The translations under genes and the position numbers were made by a program. Under the pieces are notes generated by a model. It saw nothing but the letters and a program-made list of their open reading frames with translations. It was not told the DNA's origin and did not search any database. DNA of 64,000 nucleotides from Bremerella alba (GTDB taxonomy: Bacteria > Planctomycetota > Planctomycetia > Pirellulales > Pirellulaceae). Location: the NCBI RefSeq assembly GCF_013618625.1, contig NZ_JABRWO010000011.1, positions 124,001-188,000 on the forward strand, read 5' to 3'. Below are positions 26,541 through 37,100 of the stretch, one piece after another. The stretch's first letter is position 1. Each line of letters starts with the position of its first letter.

Positions 26541-27485
26541 ATGAAGAGAATCGTCCAAGTTAAAGAAGATGACGTCCGGCGATTGCTTTGCTGGGCGTCA
26601 CCGTGTCGAAACAACGAACTGATCAGACTTCTGGACGAGCTAGACACCAAATGGATGGTGGATCGTGAAGCCGAACGCATTCTATTTCAAGCTAGACCAG
26701 GACAACCTAATGAAATTGTAATGGGGCTCAAGTGCTCAAGACGTTTACAAGTCCATGCTTATGCTGCTGCGATAATCTTTTCCTCGCTGGGTAAATCGAA
26801 GGATGAGCGTGATAAGATTCTTCGCCCAGTAGATGACATGTTGAACTGGGCAGTTGGTGTTGATGTTACGGGATGGGTAGCAAGCGACGGAATTGTACTC
26901 CCTCCCGATCATGTGTTGAGGAAAACAGAGGAAGAAATTCCAGACGATGCATTGCCAAAAATCAGTGAGAAGAATCGTATTGTTGGTGAAGGGTTTTATC
27001 GTTATGCGACTGCATGGATTCTCTTTCACGAACTTGGACATTTAAAACTAGGACATAGCTCACAAGAAGGTTTCCTCTCCTTGACGCAGGAGAAAGAAGC
27101 GGACATGTTTGCTGCCAACTGGATGGTCGATGCGGCAACTAATTCTGGTGATAGTGAGCAGGAAGCAAATCGATTAAATGCGCTTACGGGAATTGCCTTG
27201 GCACTTCTGTGGCTCACGATCTTTAACGTGTTCTTTGGCCGCAAGGAATCGACGACTCATCCAGAGGGATATGATCGACTCTTTCAGGTTCTGGATCAAT
27301 TCGTAGATCCAAGTTCAGAATCCGAGTACGTTTTCATCTGGGAGTCCGTAGCTACTCTTCTGTTTGTTCACATGCGTGCTGCGAACTACCAATTTGACGA
27401 AAAGGAAGTGGCATTGGCTCAGCCCGATCCAAGAGATCGAGTGAACTACTTCATAAATAGAATTTCTAAGTTCGAGAGAGAGTAG
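26541..27485 (+). CDS. Lit-like phage exclusion protease (peptidase U49 family)
   Basis: 314 residues from ATG 26541 with a TGAGG ribosome site. The zinc-protease signature HExxH is 'HELGH' (H163-H167) with 'EKEADMFAANWM' about 22 residues later providing the likely third ligand. The overall order, including the N-terminal ~60 residues and 'WLTIFNVFFGRK', fits the Lit/peptidase U49 family. In Escherichia coli, Lit cleaves elongation factor Tu when triggered by a T4 phage peptide, shutting down translation to abort infection. A long gene-free upstream region and its position next to the island end suggest an independent cargo gene. Confidence 0.82.
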   Translation: MKRIVQVKEDDVRRLLCWASPCRNNELIRLLDELDTKWMVDREAERILFQARPGQPNEIVMGLKCSRRLQVHAYAAAIIFSSLGKSKDERDKILRPVDDMLNWAVGVDVTGWVASDGIVLPPDHVLRKTEEEIPDDALPKISEKNRIVGEGFYRYATAWILFHELGHLKLGHSSQEGFLSLTQEKEADMFAANWMVDAATNSGDSEQEANRLNALTGIALALLWLTIFNVFFGRKESTTHPEGYDRLFQVLDQFVDPSSESEYVFIWESVATLLFVHMRAANYQFDEKEVALAQPDPRDRVNYFINRISKFERE

Positions 27486-27542
27486 TTTCTATTGCGATAG
27501 CGGACAATTTTGGTCTGCCACTTTATTCGAGCATCAAAATCA

Positions 27543-27695
27543 TCAAATCTCGTTTTTCAACACCGTCTGTGGCCCATTGTCTTCTCTGCAACCCTTCCAG
27601 AACAGCTGAACGACATTCATATCAAATTCAGCAGCAGCGTCGACAGCTTTGTAATAGCCGCCGGCGATCGACATATGGGCACCGATTGGGGGCAT
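27543..27695 (-). pseudogene. nfo: 5' fragment of nfo (endonuclease IV), cut by the island
   Basis: Minus-strand ATG 27693-27695 opens with 'MPPIGAHMSIAGGYYKAV' and 'MNVVQLF', the conserved start of deoxyribonuclease IV. After residue 32 (base about 27,600) the sequence switches to unrelated residues ('WKGCREDNGPQ') and stops at 27543. The expected continuation ('TKN..QW') is missing. The gene was therefore cut by insertion; its remaining ~90% should lie at the other end of the island. Upstream (right) sequence is the host backbone. Confidence 0.85.
27590..27612. other. Right end of the genomic island (attachment-type junction in nfo)
   Basis: The nfo reading frame, read on the minus strand, is normal down to the codons for Gln-Leu-Phe (27600-27608) and unrelated beyond. 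AT-rich accessory sequence lies to the left and GC-rich backbone to the right. Serine integrases often use conserved coding sequences as attachment sites, so this is the probable attR or attL. The exact core cannot be fixed without the other end. Confidence 0.65.
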
Positions 27696-27885
27696 GGTAA
27701 ATTCTTTTTTCAGGGAAACGGGTCGGTGTGAGATTGGGTGATAAACTATCAAAAACAGGTTGCTTTCGCTACTCTACGAACATCTTCACTAGCCGCCGAA
27801 CCTTACGTAAGCACCAACTGTCTGTAGGTGGAAACCGTTTCAATCCCCATAGCCTGGCCCTATCCCGATGTGATGAACTAGCCAC

Positions 27886-29280
27886 ATGCTTCTCTCGATC
27901 ACCACCGAGCACCCACCTGCGACTGATCTCGGGTATTTGCTGCACAAGCACCCTGGCCGGTTGCAGACGTTTGATCTGAGCTTCGGCAAGGCCCACGTGT
28001 TTTATCCCGAGGCGGATGAAAATCGTTGCACGGCTTGTTTGTTGTTGGATATCGACCCGGTGGGGATGGTTCGCGGGAAGAATCGTAGTCAGGGCGACTT
28101 GCTTGCGCGTTACGTGAATGACCGGCCTTATGTCGCGTCGTCCTTTTTAAGCGTGGCCATCTCGCAGGTTTTGGGGGCGGCCATGTCTGGCCGCTGTAAG
28201 GATCGCCCTGAACTTGCCGACACGCCGTTGCCGCTGGCTGCTCGGATCGATGTCTTACCGGTACGCGGAGGCGAGCGTTTCCTTCGGCAATTGTTCGAGC
28301 CACTCGGCTATACGGTCGAAGCAGAAGCTTATCCGCTGGACGAGAAGTTCCCGGCGTGGGGCAACAGTCCTTACTTTTCGGTGACCATTCGCGGGGTGAC
28401 GACTCTTTCGCAGTTGCTCACGCATCTGTACGTGCTGGTGCCGGTCTTCGACAACGAGAAGCATTACTTCGTGGGGGAAGCCGAGCTGGAAAAGCTGCTG
28501 GCCAAGGGGGGCGGCTGGCTGACTGCGCACCCCGAGAAGGATCAGATCACACGGCGCTATCTGAAGCATCGTTATGGTCTGTATCGCGAGGCGTTGTCGC
28601 GATTGATTGAGGTTGAAGAGTTGCAAGCACCGCCAGACGAACAAACAGCTTCCGCCGAAGAAGAGACGCTCGAGCGCAGCGTGAGCCTGAACGACCAGCG
28701 TCACGGTGCGGTATTGGCCGCGCTCAAAGCAAGTGGTGCTCGCAGCGTGCTCGACCTGGGCTGCGGCGAGGGGAAGCTGCTACGGCAGTTGCTGCCTGAG
28801 AACCAGTTCGAGCAGATTGTCGGCGTCGATGTTTCGATCCGATCGTTAGAGATGGCCCAGAAACGCCTGAAGCTAGACCGCTTGCCCCCGCGTCAGGCCG
28901 AGCGTCTGAAGCTGCTGCACGGCTCGCTCATCTATCGCGATCGCCGCCTGGAAGGCTTCGATGCGGCTGCGGTGGTTGAAGTGATCGAACACCTCGACCC
29001 TCCCCGGCTGACCGCGCTTGAGCGGGCCGTCTTCGAGTTCGCCCGGCCCAAGATCGTGGTCGTCACGACCCCTAACCAGGAATACAACGTCATGTGGGAA
29101 AGCCTGCCCGCCGGCCAGTTCCGCCACGCCGACCATCGCTTCGAATGGACCCGAGCCCAGTTTCAAGCCTGGGCCGGACGCATTTGCCAAGCATTTGGAT
29201 ACACGGTGCGTTACTTACCGGTCGGGCCAGAAGACGAAAAGGTCGGATCACCGACGCAGATGGGGGTGTTTGAGTTTTGA
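27886..29280 (+). CDS. hen1: 3'-terminal RNA ribose 2'-O-methyltransferase Hen1
   Basis: 464 residues. The N-terminal ~230 residues are the bacterial Hen1 domain that activates the Pnkp ligase ('DLSFGKAHVFYPEA', 'YVASSFLSVAI'). The C-terminal part is a Rossmann methyltransferase with motif I 'VLDLGCGEG' (about 288) and the metal-binding block 'EVIEHLD' (E365, E368, H369) plus the histidine-rich 'RHADHRFEW' near 413-421. Bacterial Hen1 methylates the 2'-OH at the cut end of RNA during repair, before Pnkp seals it, making the repaired RNA resistant to re-cleavage. It pairs with pnkp 95 bases downstream. It sits directly beside the element junction but on the backbone side. Confidence 0.93.
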   Translation: MLLSITTEHPPATDLGYLLHKHPGRLQTFDLSFGKAHVFYPEADENRCTACLLLDIDPVGMVRGKNRSQGDLLARYVNDRPYVASSFLSVAISQVLGAAMSGRCKDRPELADTPLPLAARIDVLPVRGGERFLRQLFEPLGYTVEAEAYPLDEKFPAWGNSPYFSVTIRGVTTLSQLLTHLYVLVPVFDNEKHYFVGEAELEKLLAKGGGWLTAHPEKDQITRRYLKHRYGLYREALSRLIEVEELQAPPDEQTASAEEETLERSVSLNDQRHGAVLAALKASGARSVLDLGCGEGKLLRQLLPENQFEQIVGVDVSIRSLEMAQKRLKLDRLPPRQAERLKLLHGSLIYRDRRLEGFDAAAVVEVIEHLDPPRLTALERAVFEFARPKIVVVTTPNQEYNVMWESLPAGQFRHADHRFEWTRAQFQAWAGRICQAFGYTVRYLPVGPEDEKVGSPTQMGVFEF

Positions 29281-29375
29281 TTCCGTGTGAACTCGCGTAC
29301 GCCCCGAATTGATTCAGTCATCGATGCATACTTCATTGTTTCCAATGGCATCCATCCGATTGCAACGTCTTTCCC

Positions 29376-31976
29376 ATGCAAATGAAAATTCCCAAACTAT
29401 CCCTCGTTGTCCTCATCGGCCCTAGCGGTTCCGGCAAGAGTACCTTCGCACGGCAGCATTTTCTGCCGACCGAAGTGTTATCTTCCGATACCTGTCGCGG
29501 GCTGGTCAGCGATGACGAGAACAGCCAGGAGGCCACCAACGATGCGTTCGACGTGCTGCACTACATCGCGGACAAACGCCTCGCGCAGGGGCTGTTGACG
29601 GTGGTCGATGCGACCAACGTGCAGCCGGAAGCTCGGCGTCCGCTGGTCGAACTGGCTCGGCAGTATCATGTGCTGCCGGTGGCCATTGTGCTGAACATGC
29701 CGGAGACGCTTTGCCAGGCGCGAAATAGCGATCGGGCAGACCGCACGTTCGGTCCGCATGTGATTCGCAACCAACGTTCGCAATTGCGACGAAGCTTGAA
29801 AGCGCTTAAACGCGAGAAGTTTCGGCATGTCTTCGTGATGGACAGCGTCGAGCAGGTCGAAGCCGCCACCGTCGAGCGCGTTCCGCTTTGGAACGATCGT
29901 AGCGACGAGCATGGCCCGCTCGACATCATCGGCGACGTGCACGGCTGCGGCACCGAGTTGGAAGAACTTTTGGCCGCGCTGGGCTACCAGATTCAAACGG
30001 CAGACGAAGAAGACGCACTGTGGGGCAACGCGTACTACGCCCATCCAGAAGGCCGCAAGGCAATGTTCGTGGGCGACCTGGTCGACCGGGGGCCGCGGGT
30101 ACTTGATTGCGTGAAGATCGCGCGGAACATGGTGTACCATGGTACCGGTCTGTGCGTGCCTGGTAACCACGACATGAAGCCGCTGCGTAAGCTCAACGGG
30201 CGCAACGTGCAGCTTACCCACGGGCTGGCCGAGACCGTCGCCGAGATCGATGCACTGCCGGAAGAAATCCGCGAGCCGTTCTGCCGCGCGATGGCCCAGT
30301 TTCTGGATGGACTGGTCAGTCACTACGTGCTCGACGACGGCAAGCTGGTCGTGGCTCATGCCGGGATGAAAGAAGAGTTTCAAGGCCGTGGCTCAGGCAA
30401 GGTGCGCGAGTTCGCGCTTTACGGAGAAACTACCGGCGAAACAGACGAGTTTGGCCTGCCGGTGCGTTACAACTGGGCCGCCGAGTACCGTGGCTCGGCG
30501 ATGGTCGTGTACGGGCACACACCGGTTCCGCAGCCCCAGTGGCTTAACCATACGGTTAACGTCGACACCGGTTGCGTCTTCGGCGGAAAGCTCACCGGGC
30601 TACGCTACCCGGAAGGGGAATTCGTTTCGGTCGCGGCGAAGGAGACTTACTGCAAGTCGTCGCGTCCCTTCCTGCCGCAAGACCAAGACGCCCCCCTGTC
30701 GGCCCAGCAGCAACACGACGATGTTCTTGATTTGGAAGACGTTCTAGGAAAGCGGATCATCTCGACCCGGCTGCAGCACAGCGTTACCATTCGCGAGGAA
30801 AACTCGACCGCCGCGCTCGAAGTGATGAGCCGCTTTGCTGCCAATCCCAAGTGGTTAGTCTATTTGCCGCCGACGATGTCGCCGTGTGAAACGTCGCAGG
30901 AGCCTGGCTTGCTCGAGCATCCGGCCGAAGCGTTTTCGTACTTCCGCGGCCAAGGCGTTGCTCAAGTGGTGTGCCAAGAGAAGCACATGGGGTCCCGGGC
31001 GGTCGTGGTGATTTGCCGCGACCAGCAGGCCGCTCGCGATCGCTTCGGTGTGACCGACGGAGAAACGGGCATCATCACCACCCGGACCGGACGCCGCTTC
31101 TTTCCAGATGCCGAACTCGAAGCACGTGTACTTGATCGACTGCGTACGGCCATGACAGCCGCCGGGTTCTGGGATCAGTTTAACACCAACTGGGCGTGTT
31201 TCGACTGCGAACTGATGCCCTGGTCGGCGAAAGCCCAAGAGCTGTTACGCTCGCAATACGCAGCCGTCGGCGCGGCGGGCTGTGCGGCGTTGCCCAAAGC
31301 GATTGATGCCTTAAAACAAATGGCTGGGCGACTGGGTGACGACGATCCGTTGCGCTATTCGCCTGAACTAGACAAGTATTCCGATCGCCTCACCAGCGTC
31401 CAGCAGTTTGTTTCAGCCTATCGACAATACTGCTGGCCGGTCGAATCGATCAACGATTACAAACTGGCCCCGTTTCATTTGCTGGCCACCGAAGGCCAGG
31501 TACACATCGATCAGAATCACGTTTGGCACATGGAAACGTTGGCCAGCATCTGCCGCGAAGACTCGGAGTTACTCTTAGCGACCCCTTTCAAAATGATCGA
31601 CGTGACGCAGCAGCACCAGGTGAAGGAGGGCATCGCTTGGTGGGAGGTGCGCACACAGCAAGGGGGCGAAGGAATGGTGGTCAAGCCGTTAGACTGGATT
31701 GTGACAGGCAATAAGGGCTTAGTGCAGCCGGCGGTCAAATGCCGTGGTAAAGAGTACCTGCGAATTATTTACAGCCCCGATTACGATTCAGCACAAAACC
31801 TGAAACGCCTGAGAAGCCGCAACCTGAATCGCAAACGCTCGCTGGCATTACGCGAGTTTGCCCTGGGGATCGAAGGCCTGGAACGCTTCGTCCGCGGCGA
31901 GCCACTGCGCCGCGTGCATGAGTGCGTCTTCGGCGTACTGGCGCTAGAGAGCGAACCGGTCGATCCGCGGCTGTAA
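29376..31976 (+). CDS. pnkp: Polynucleotide kinase-phosphatase-ligase Pnkp
   Basis: 866 residues from ATG 29376 (ATG 29382 also possible), the normal length of bacterial Pnkp. Three domains: a 5'-kinase with Walker A 'GPSGSGKST' (15-23); a binuclear metallophosphoesterase with 'DIIGDVHGCG' (about 183) and 'VPGNHDMK', which removes 2',3'-cyclic phosphate and 3'-phosphate; and a C-terminal adenylyltransferase/ligase with lysine K536 in 'CQEKHMGSR'. It heals and, with Hen1, seals broken RNA, for example tRNAs cut by anticodon nucleases. The order hen1-pnkp is the standard operon. Confidence 0.94.
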   Translation: MQMKIPKLSLVVLIGPSGSGKSTFARQHFLPTEVLSSDTCRGLVSDDENSQEATNDAFDVLHYIADKRLAQGLLTVVDATNVQPEARRPLVELARQYHVLPVAIVLNMPETLCQARNSDRADRTFGPHVIRNQRSQLRRSLKALKREKFRHVFVMDSVEQVEAATVERVPLWNDRSDEHGPLDIIGDVHGCGTELEELLAALGYQIQTADEEDALWGNAYYAHPEGRKAMFVGDLVDRGPRVLDCVKIARNMVYHGTGLCVPGNHDMKPLRKLNGRNVQLTHGLAETVAEIDALPEEIREPFCRAMAQFLDGLVSHYVLDDGKLVVAHAGMKEEFQGRGSGKVREFALYGETTGETDEFGLPVRYNWAAEYRGSAMVVYGHTPVPQPQWLNHTVNVDTGCVFGGKLTGLRYPEGEFVSVAAKETYCKSSRPFLPQDQDAPLSAQQQHDDVLDLEDVLGKRIISTRLQHSVTIREENSTAALEVMSRFAANPKWLVYLPPTMSPCETSQEPGLLEHPAEAFSYFRGQGVAQVVCQEKHMGSRAVVVICRDQQAARDRFGVTDGETGIITTRTGRRFFPDAELEARVLDRLRTAMTAAGFWDQFNTNWACFDCELMPWSAKAQELLRSQYAAVGAAGCAALPKAIDALKQMAGRLGDDDPLRYSPELDKYSDRLTSVQQFVSAYRQYCWPVESINDYKLAPFHLLATEGQVHIDQNHVWHMETLASICREDSELLLATPFKMIDVTQQHQVKEGIAWWEVRTQQGGEGMVVKPLDWIVTGNKGLVQPAVKCRGKEYLRIIYSPDYDSAQNLKRLRSRNLNRKRSLALREFALGIEGLERFVRGEPLRRVHECVFGVLALESEPVDPRL

Positions 31977-32069
31977 TGCCTGCGTGGACTTCGTGTCTCG
32001 CTCGGAACGCATCGCATGTCTATCATGGCAGCAGGAATGAAACGGAAGCCAACGACCAGGAGCAACACC

Positions 32070-32546
32070 ATGTCAGACGAAGTACTCCGAGAGCATGTCC
32101 TTTACGTCCTTAACGGCGGCGGAGCACATCTCGGGTTCGACCAGGCCATCGGTGGTTTGAAACCGGAACTACGCGGGGCTAAGGCCGACGGCTGTTCTCA
32201 TACCGCATGGCGACTGGTCGAGCATCTGCGGATCTGCCAGTGGGATATCTTGCAGTTCTCGATCAACGCCAATCACGTCTCGCCAGAGTTCCCGATCGGC
32301 TTGTGGCCTCCAACAGATGGGCCTCCGAATGAGAAGGCCTGGGATGCGTGTGTGGAAGCGTTTCGTACCGATGCTCAGGCAATGGTCGACTTGATGGCCG
32401 ACCCCAACACCGATCTGTTCGCCCCTATTCCGCATGGCGATGGCCAGACGATTCTGCGGGAAGCCTTGCTGGTGGCCGATCACAACGCGTATCACCTCGG
32501 GCAATTGGTGTTCTTGCGGCGGTGTCTGGGGGATTGGAGCGATTGA
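32070..32546 (+). CDS. DinB-family protein
   Basis: 158 residues; ATG 32070 has a CAGGAG ribosome site and is better than the upstream in-frame ATG 32016. The helical bundle pattern and three metal-type histidines are present: '[14 protein letters not shown]' (His about 56), and '[17 protein letters not shown]' (two His near 140-144). DinB-like proteins are four-helix-bundle metalloproteins, often thiol-dependent transferases or hydrolases of unknown substrate. It follows pnkp by about 90 bases and may be read from the same or its own promoter. Confidence 0.85.
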   Translation: MSDEVLREHVLYVLNGGGAHLGFDQAIGGLKPELRGAKADGCSHTAWRLVEHLRICQWDILQFSINANHVSPEFPIGLWPPTDGPPNEKAWDACVEAFRTDAQAMVDLMADPNTDLFAPIPHGDGQTILREALLVADHNAYHLGQLVFLRRCLGDWSD

Positions 32547-32620
32547 TCGCGACCGAGTCTCGCTAAGTTACTCTGGCTAATGTTCACCACGCCTCGGATG
32601 GTTTGTCTTCGCGATCGCTT

Positions 32621-33154
32621 TCAAATCAGAAGCCGTAGCAGCGTTACCAGCACGAAGCCGAGGAAAAGGATGCCGTAGCCAATCACCCCGGCCATGCCCA
32701 GGTAATTGGCCCATAGCAGCATCATCCGGCCACTGGGGTTCATGTGCTGCCGGTCGATTTCTTCCAGATCGGTGTGAGCCATGCTCCAGGCCGCGATGCT
32801 GAAGATCGGGCAGACGCCTAAAAGTCCAACTAGGGCGAAGATTAAACTAGGGATTCCGCGATGAGGTAACAGATAACGGGCATTCGTTTCACTGAGTCGG
32901 ACCTGATGGAATGGAGAACCTGATCCTACTTGCTCTGGCAGGGCCAAGATCGGATATCTTTGATCCGACTTTTCCCATCCCTGCGAGTCTGTCTGCCGTA
33001 ACTCACACTGCCGATCAATGCGCCCTTCCTGCACCCACTTGTCCAGTTCCTTTGAGGGAATTGGTCCGAAAATCTGCCCTTCAGGAATCCTGACAAAGTA
33101 TAAGGGGCCCTCGTCGGGCGATGCGGTTGTGGGAGGCTCCGAAGCGGACGACAT
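32621..33154 (-). CDS. GYF-domain membrane protein
   Basis: 178 residues from ATG 33154 ('MSSASEPPTT'). The soluble N-terminal part has the bacterial GYF_2 pattern 'YFVRIPEGQIFGPIPSKELDKW' (split: 'YFVRIPEGQIFGPI' and 'SKELDKW') with 'QEGRIDRQCELR'. The C-terminal part has two or three membrane segments ('LIFALVGLLGVCPIFSIAAW' and 'VIGYGILFLGFVLVTLLRLL'), as in DUF4190-type proteins. GYF_2/DUF4190 proteins are common in planctomycetes and have no known enzymatic activity. Monocistronic, convergent with DinB. Confidence 0.8.
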   Translation of the reverse strand: MSSASEPPTTASPDEGPLYFVRIPEGQIFGPIPSKELDKWVQEGRIDRQCELRQTDSQGWEKSDQRYPILALPEQVGSGSPFHQVRLSETNARYLLPHRGIPSLIFALVGLLGVCPIFSIAAWSMAHTDLEEIDRQHMNPSGRMMLLWANYLGMAGVIGYGILFLGFVLVTLLRLLI

Positions 33155-33370
33155 ACGATGACGCAAACAAAAGAGTTCAGATAAGACAGTGAATTGGCGC
33201 CTATGGTAGCTTCTTGACGTAGCGTGTGCCAGCATCTTCCAGGTTGCGGTAAAACTCGCTGTATTTATGGAGCAGTGATCCTTAGAATAAATTAGATATT
33301 ACTTGTTTCGCTTGGGTGATGCCCCCTGTGGCTTTTCTGGACAGCACGCAAGCGGACCCATTGTCTGAGG

Positions 33371-33856
33371 ATGACAGCCATGTGGACGATTTGGATCTCG
33401 ATAGTGGTCCTCGTCGTTTTAGTGGGTGCTTGGGGATTAGCGGAGTGGCTCCGCGGACGTCGCCGGCACCAACTAAGCAGCACGAATCAGGAGCAAGCCC
33501 AGCAGCGGTTTCGTCTGCGTCGGGAATGGCTGGAAGCCGACTTCTTGAAAGCCGCCGCCGCTAGCGGCAAGCCGCGCGGTCTACGTTGGGTCGATTGCGA
33601 GTTTGGCAACGACGTTCAATATGCCTGCGACGAAGAGCACGGTTTGCTGCGTGCGTTTGTCTCTTTGACCATCCGCTTCGAAGCCATCGAAGGGGGAGAC
33701 ATGGAAGAAGTCGAAGCCGTCGGCAACCTCAGGGCCGCAACCGGGGTCTTCGAGTACGACGGCGACCGCTGGATCGCCAATCCCCGAGCCATTTTCAATC
33801 TATCACCCAACCAAGCGATCCTGCATTTCAAGCATCGTTCCGTCTCGATTGATTGA
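33371..33856 (+). CDS. Membrane-anchored hypothetical protein
   Basis: 161 residues from ATG 33371 (ATG 33380 is possible). A single N-terminal transmembrane helix ('WTIWISIVVLVVLVGAWGL') precedes a basic turn ('RGRRRHQ') and a soluble cytoplasmic-type alpha/beta domain of about 110 residues ('RGLRWVDCEFGNDVQYACDE'). Similar proteins occur in Pirellulales genomes, as I recall, without function. Its upstream gap is divergent from the GYF gene. Confidence 0.7.
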   Translation: MTAMWTIWISIVVLVVLVGAWGLAEWLRGRRRHQLSSTNQEQAQQRFRLRREWLEADFLKAAAASGKPRGLRWVDCEFGNDVQYACDEEHGLLRAFVSLTIRFEAIEGGDMEEVEAVGNLRAATGVFEYDGDRWIANPRAIFNLSPNQAILHFKHRSVSID

Positions 33857-34130
33857 AGGCGAAAAAGTGCTTGTCAGGCCACGCGCACGCGGTCCAATAG
33901 TTTCAGGGTCACCGATCGGTGCCGTGGGCTTTGCGATGCTGGCGATCGAATTATGCGCAGCGATACGCTCTTAAGATGGTGATCTTCATAGTTTGTAGGG
34001 TTTGAGATCGCTAAAATGGCTTTCCAGTGCCCAGCGGAACTCTCGTTGGATATTAATGCGAAGTCGTCGAGTTAATAGCAGTGCACGGCTGCTACGCTTT
34101 GCCCAAAAACATCTTAAACATAAACGATCT

Positions 34131-37100
34131 ATGAGCCGATTCTCCAAAAGTTTGTCGAAGTTCGCGGTTCTTATCGTCATTTACTCTGCTCAGGCCGTGC
34201 TCGGGCAGACGTTGGAAGAACAGCTTCAGGCCATCGCCCCCAGTCAGTTGGCGGCAGAGGCGCGTCAGCTTGGCGATGCTAAACGAGGGGCGATTCTTTT
34301 CTATCAACCGCACATGGCATGTCGCTCGTGTCATGGGTTGGAGGAAGAGGCGAAGCTTGGCCCTGATTTAACGCATTGGAAAGAGCTGCCGTCGGACGCA
34401 GACCTGGTCGACGCGATATTGTCCCCCTCGAAGAAGATCCGACAAGGCTTTGAGGCCGTTAGCGTTCTGACGATTGATGGAAAAGTGATTACCGGTCGGC
34501 TCATAGAAAACACGCCTGAGCAGATCGTGTTGCAAGAGCTAACCGGTGCTCAGCAGCGGCACACAATACCGTCGGACGAGATCGAAGCACAGGCAGACGC
34601 TGCGCAGTCGTTGATGCCTTCCGGCTTGGCGAACCAACTAATCGGCCGACAGCAGTTTCTTGATCTTGTGCGTTACCTGATTGACGTTCGCGATGGGGGG
34701 ACGATTGCGGCCCGAAACTTAGAGCCAGCACCCCATCTTTATGCAGTCAAACCGATACCAGAATATGAAAAACGAATCGATCACGTCGGCATGATCGCCG
34801 AATTAAACGACGCTAGTTTCCAGCGTGGCGAAGCCATTTATGGTCGAGTTTGCGCGAACTGTCATGGCACGCACGATCAGGCTGGTTCGCTACCGACATC
34901 GCCTCGTTTTGCAACTGGAAAGTTAAAAAATAGAACCGATCCACATGGAATGTATCAAACACTGACGCACGGCTTTGGCATGATGCAGCCGCAAGGGTGG
35001 ATGGTTCCGCAGCAGAAGTACGACGTGATTCATTACATTCGCGAGGCCTACTTCCGGCCCGACAATCGGTCGCAGTATTTCGAGGTCGATGAAACGTATT
35101 TAGCTGGATTGCCAGCAGGCGACTTTCGCGGTCCGAAGCCGTCGCCAATGCAGGCCTGGATCACGATGGACTATGGGCCGTCTCTGATCAACACGTACGA
35201 AGTCGGTAATGATGGCTCGAACTTCGCCTATAAGGGAATCGCTACGCGGCTGGATGACGGTGCCGGCGGTATCTCGCGCGGCAGTCGTTGGATGATCTTC
35301 GATCACGATACGATGCGCATGGCCGCTGCCTGGCAAGGGAAAGGTTTTATTGATTGGCACGGGATTCACTTCGATGGCAAACACGGCATTCATCCGCGGA
35401 TTGTCGGCGACGTAGTCGCGACCAATAAAACGGCCCCGGGATGGGCAAATCCCCAGAACGACTCCTTCGACGATCCACGCGTGATCGGACGTGACGGTCG
35501 CCGTTACGGACCGCTGCCGAAAGCATGGGCACAATACAACGGTCTGTATCGGCACGGAAATCAACGAGTTGTCAGCTATCAGATTGGCGACGCAAACATC
35601 TTGGAGATGCCTGAGTTACTGGTCGATTCGCTGGCCGTGTTTGCTCGTCATTTCGAGATCGCGCCCCGCGATCACAAATTGGTGCTGCGAGTCGCCGATG
35701 TGCCTGAGGGCAGCGGCGAACGCGCTCAGCTTCAGCCGTGGAACGACGAGGGCTCGGCATTTGTCGTTCGTAGCGGTCAAGCGAACGCTTCCAGTATGCT
35801 GGTAGCCGGCCTGAAGAACCCACCACCAGAGGCCACTTTCCGCTTAGATGGGCAGTCGCTTCTGTTGGATTTGCCGGCCAGCGATCAAGCCACTCAGTTC
35901 ACCTTATGGTTCACGTCGAGTGACGCGGCTGACGAGGTCGACCAAGTGGTTAACGCCGTCAAGTTGACATCCATCAACGTGCCGGACTTACAAGCAGCGA
36001 CCCACGGAGGCCCTACCCGGTGGCCGGAAGTGATCGAAACAAAAACGATTCGCGGAAGCGATGACGGTCCGTTTGCGGCGGACGTATTGACCTTGCCGGA
36101 TGCCAACCCATGGAACGCGTTGGTGCGAGTGACCGGTTTCGATTTCTACCCCGGCGCCGATCGTGCGGCTGTGTGTGCCTGGGATGGCGATGTGTGGTTG
36201 GTCGATGGGCTGATCTCGAAAGACGGGACGCTCCGATGGCGACGCATCGCGACCGGCTTATTCCAGCCGTTGGGTTTGAAAATTGTAGACAGCGTGATCT
36301 ACGTGACGTGTCGCGATCAACTGGTCATTCTGCGCGATCTCAACGGCGACTTGGAAACCGACTTTTACGAGTGCTTCAACAACGACCATCAAGTCACCGA
36401 GCACTTCCACGAGTTCGCGATGGGGCTGCAGGTCGACGACGACGGGAACTTTTACTACGCGAAGTCGGCTCGCCATGCGTTGCCGGCGATCGTGCCGCAC
36501 CATGGGACTTTGCTGCGTGTTTCAGCCGATGGAAGTCGAACGGATATCCTGGCCACCGGATTTCGGGCAGCCAACGGGGTTTGTTTGAATCCGGACGGCA
36601 CGTTTGTGGTGACCGATCAGGAAGGCCATTGGAACCCCAAAAACCGAATCAACTGGGTCGAGGAAGGTGGTTTCTACGGCAATATGTATGGCTACCATGA
36701 CGTGTCTGATTCGTCTGATGCGGCCATGGACCCACCGTTGTGCTGGATCACCAACGCGTTCGATCGTTCACCGGCCGAGCTGTTGTGGGTGCCTGAAAAT
36801 GCTTGGGGATCGTTGGGCGGATCGCTGCTTAACCTTTCCTACGGTTATGGCAAAGTATTTGTCGTGCCGTTTGAAAACATCGACGGGCAGCGGCAAGGGG
36901 GCATGTGTGAACTGCCACTTGAGCAGTTTCCAACCGGATTGGTTCGAGGTCGCTTTCATCCAACCGACAACGAATTGTACGCATGTGGCATGTTTGCTTG
37001 GGCTGGCAATCAGCAGCAGCCTGGCGGCTTCTACCGCATTCGGCGAACCGATCAGCCGGTGCATTTACCCATCGGGTTAAATGCGTCGCAAGATGGAATT

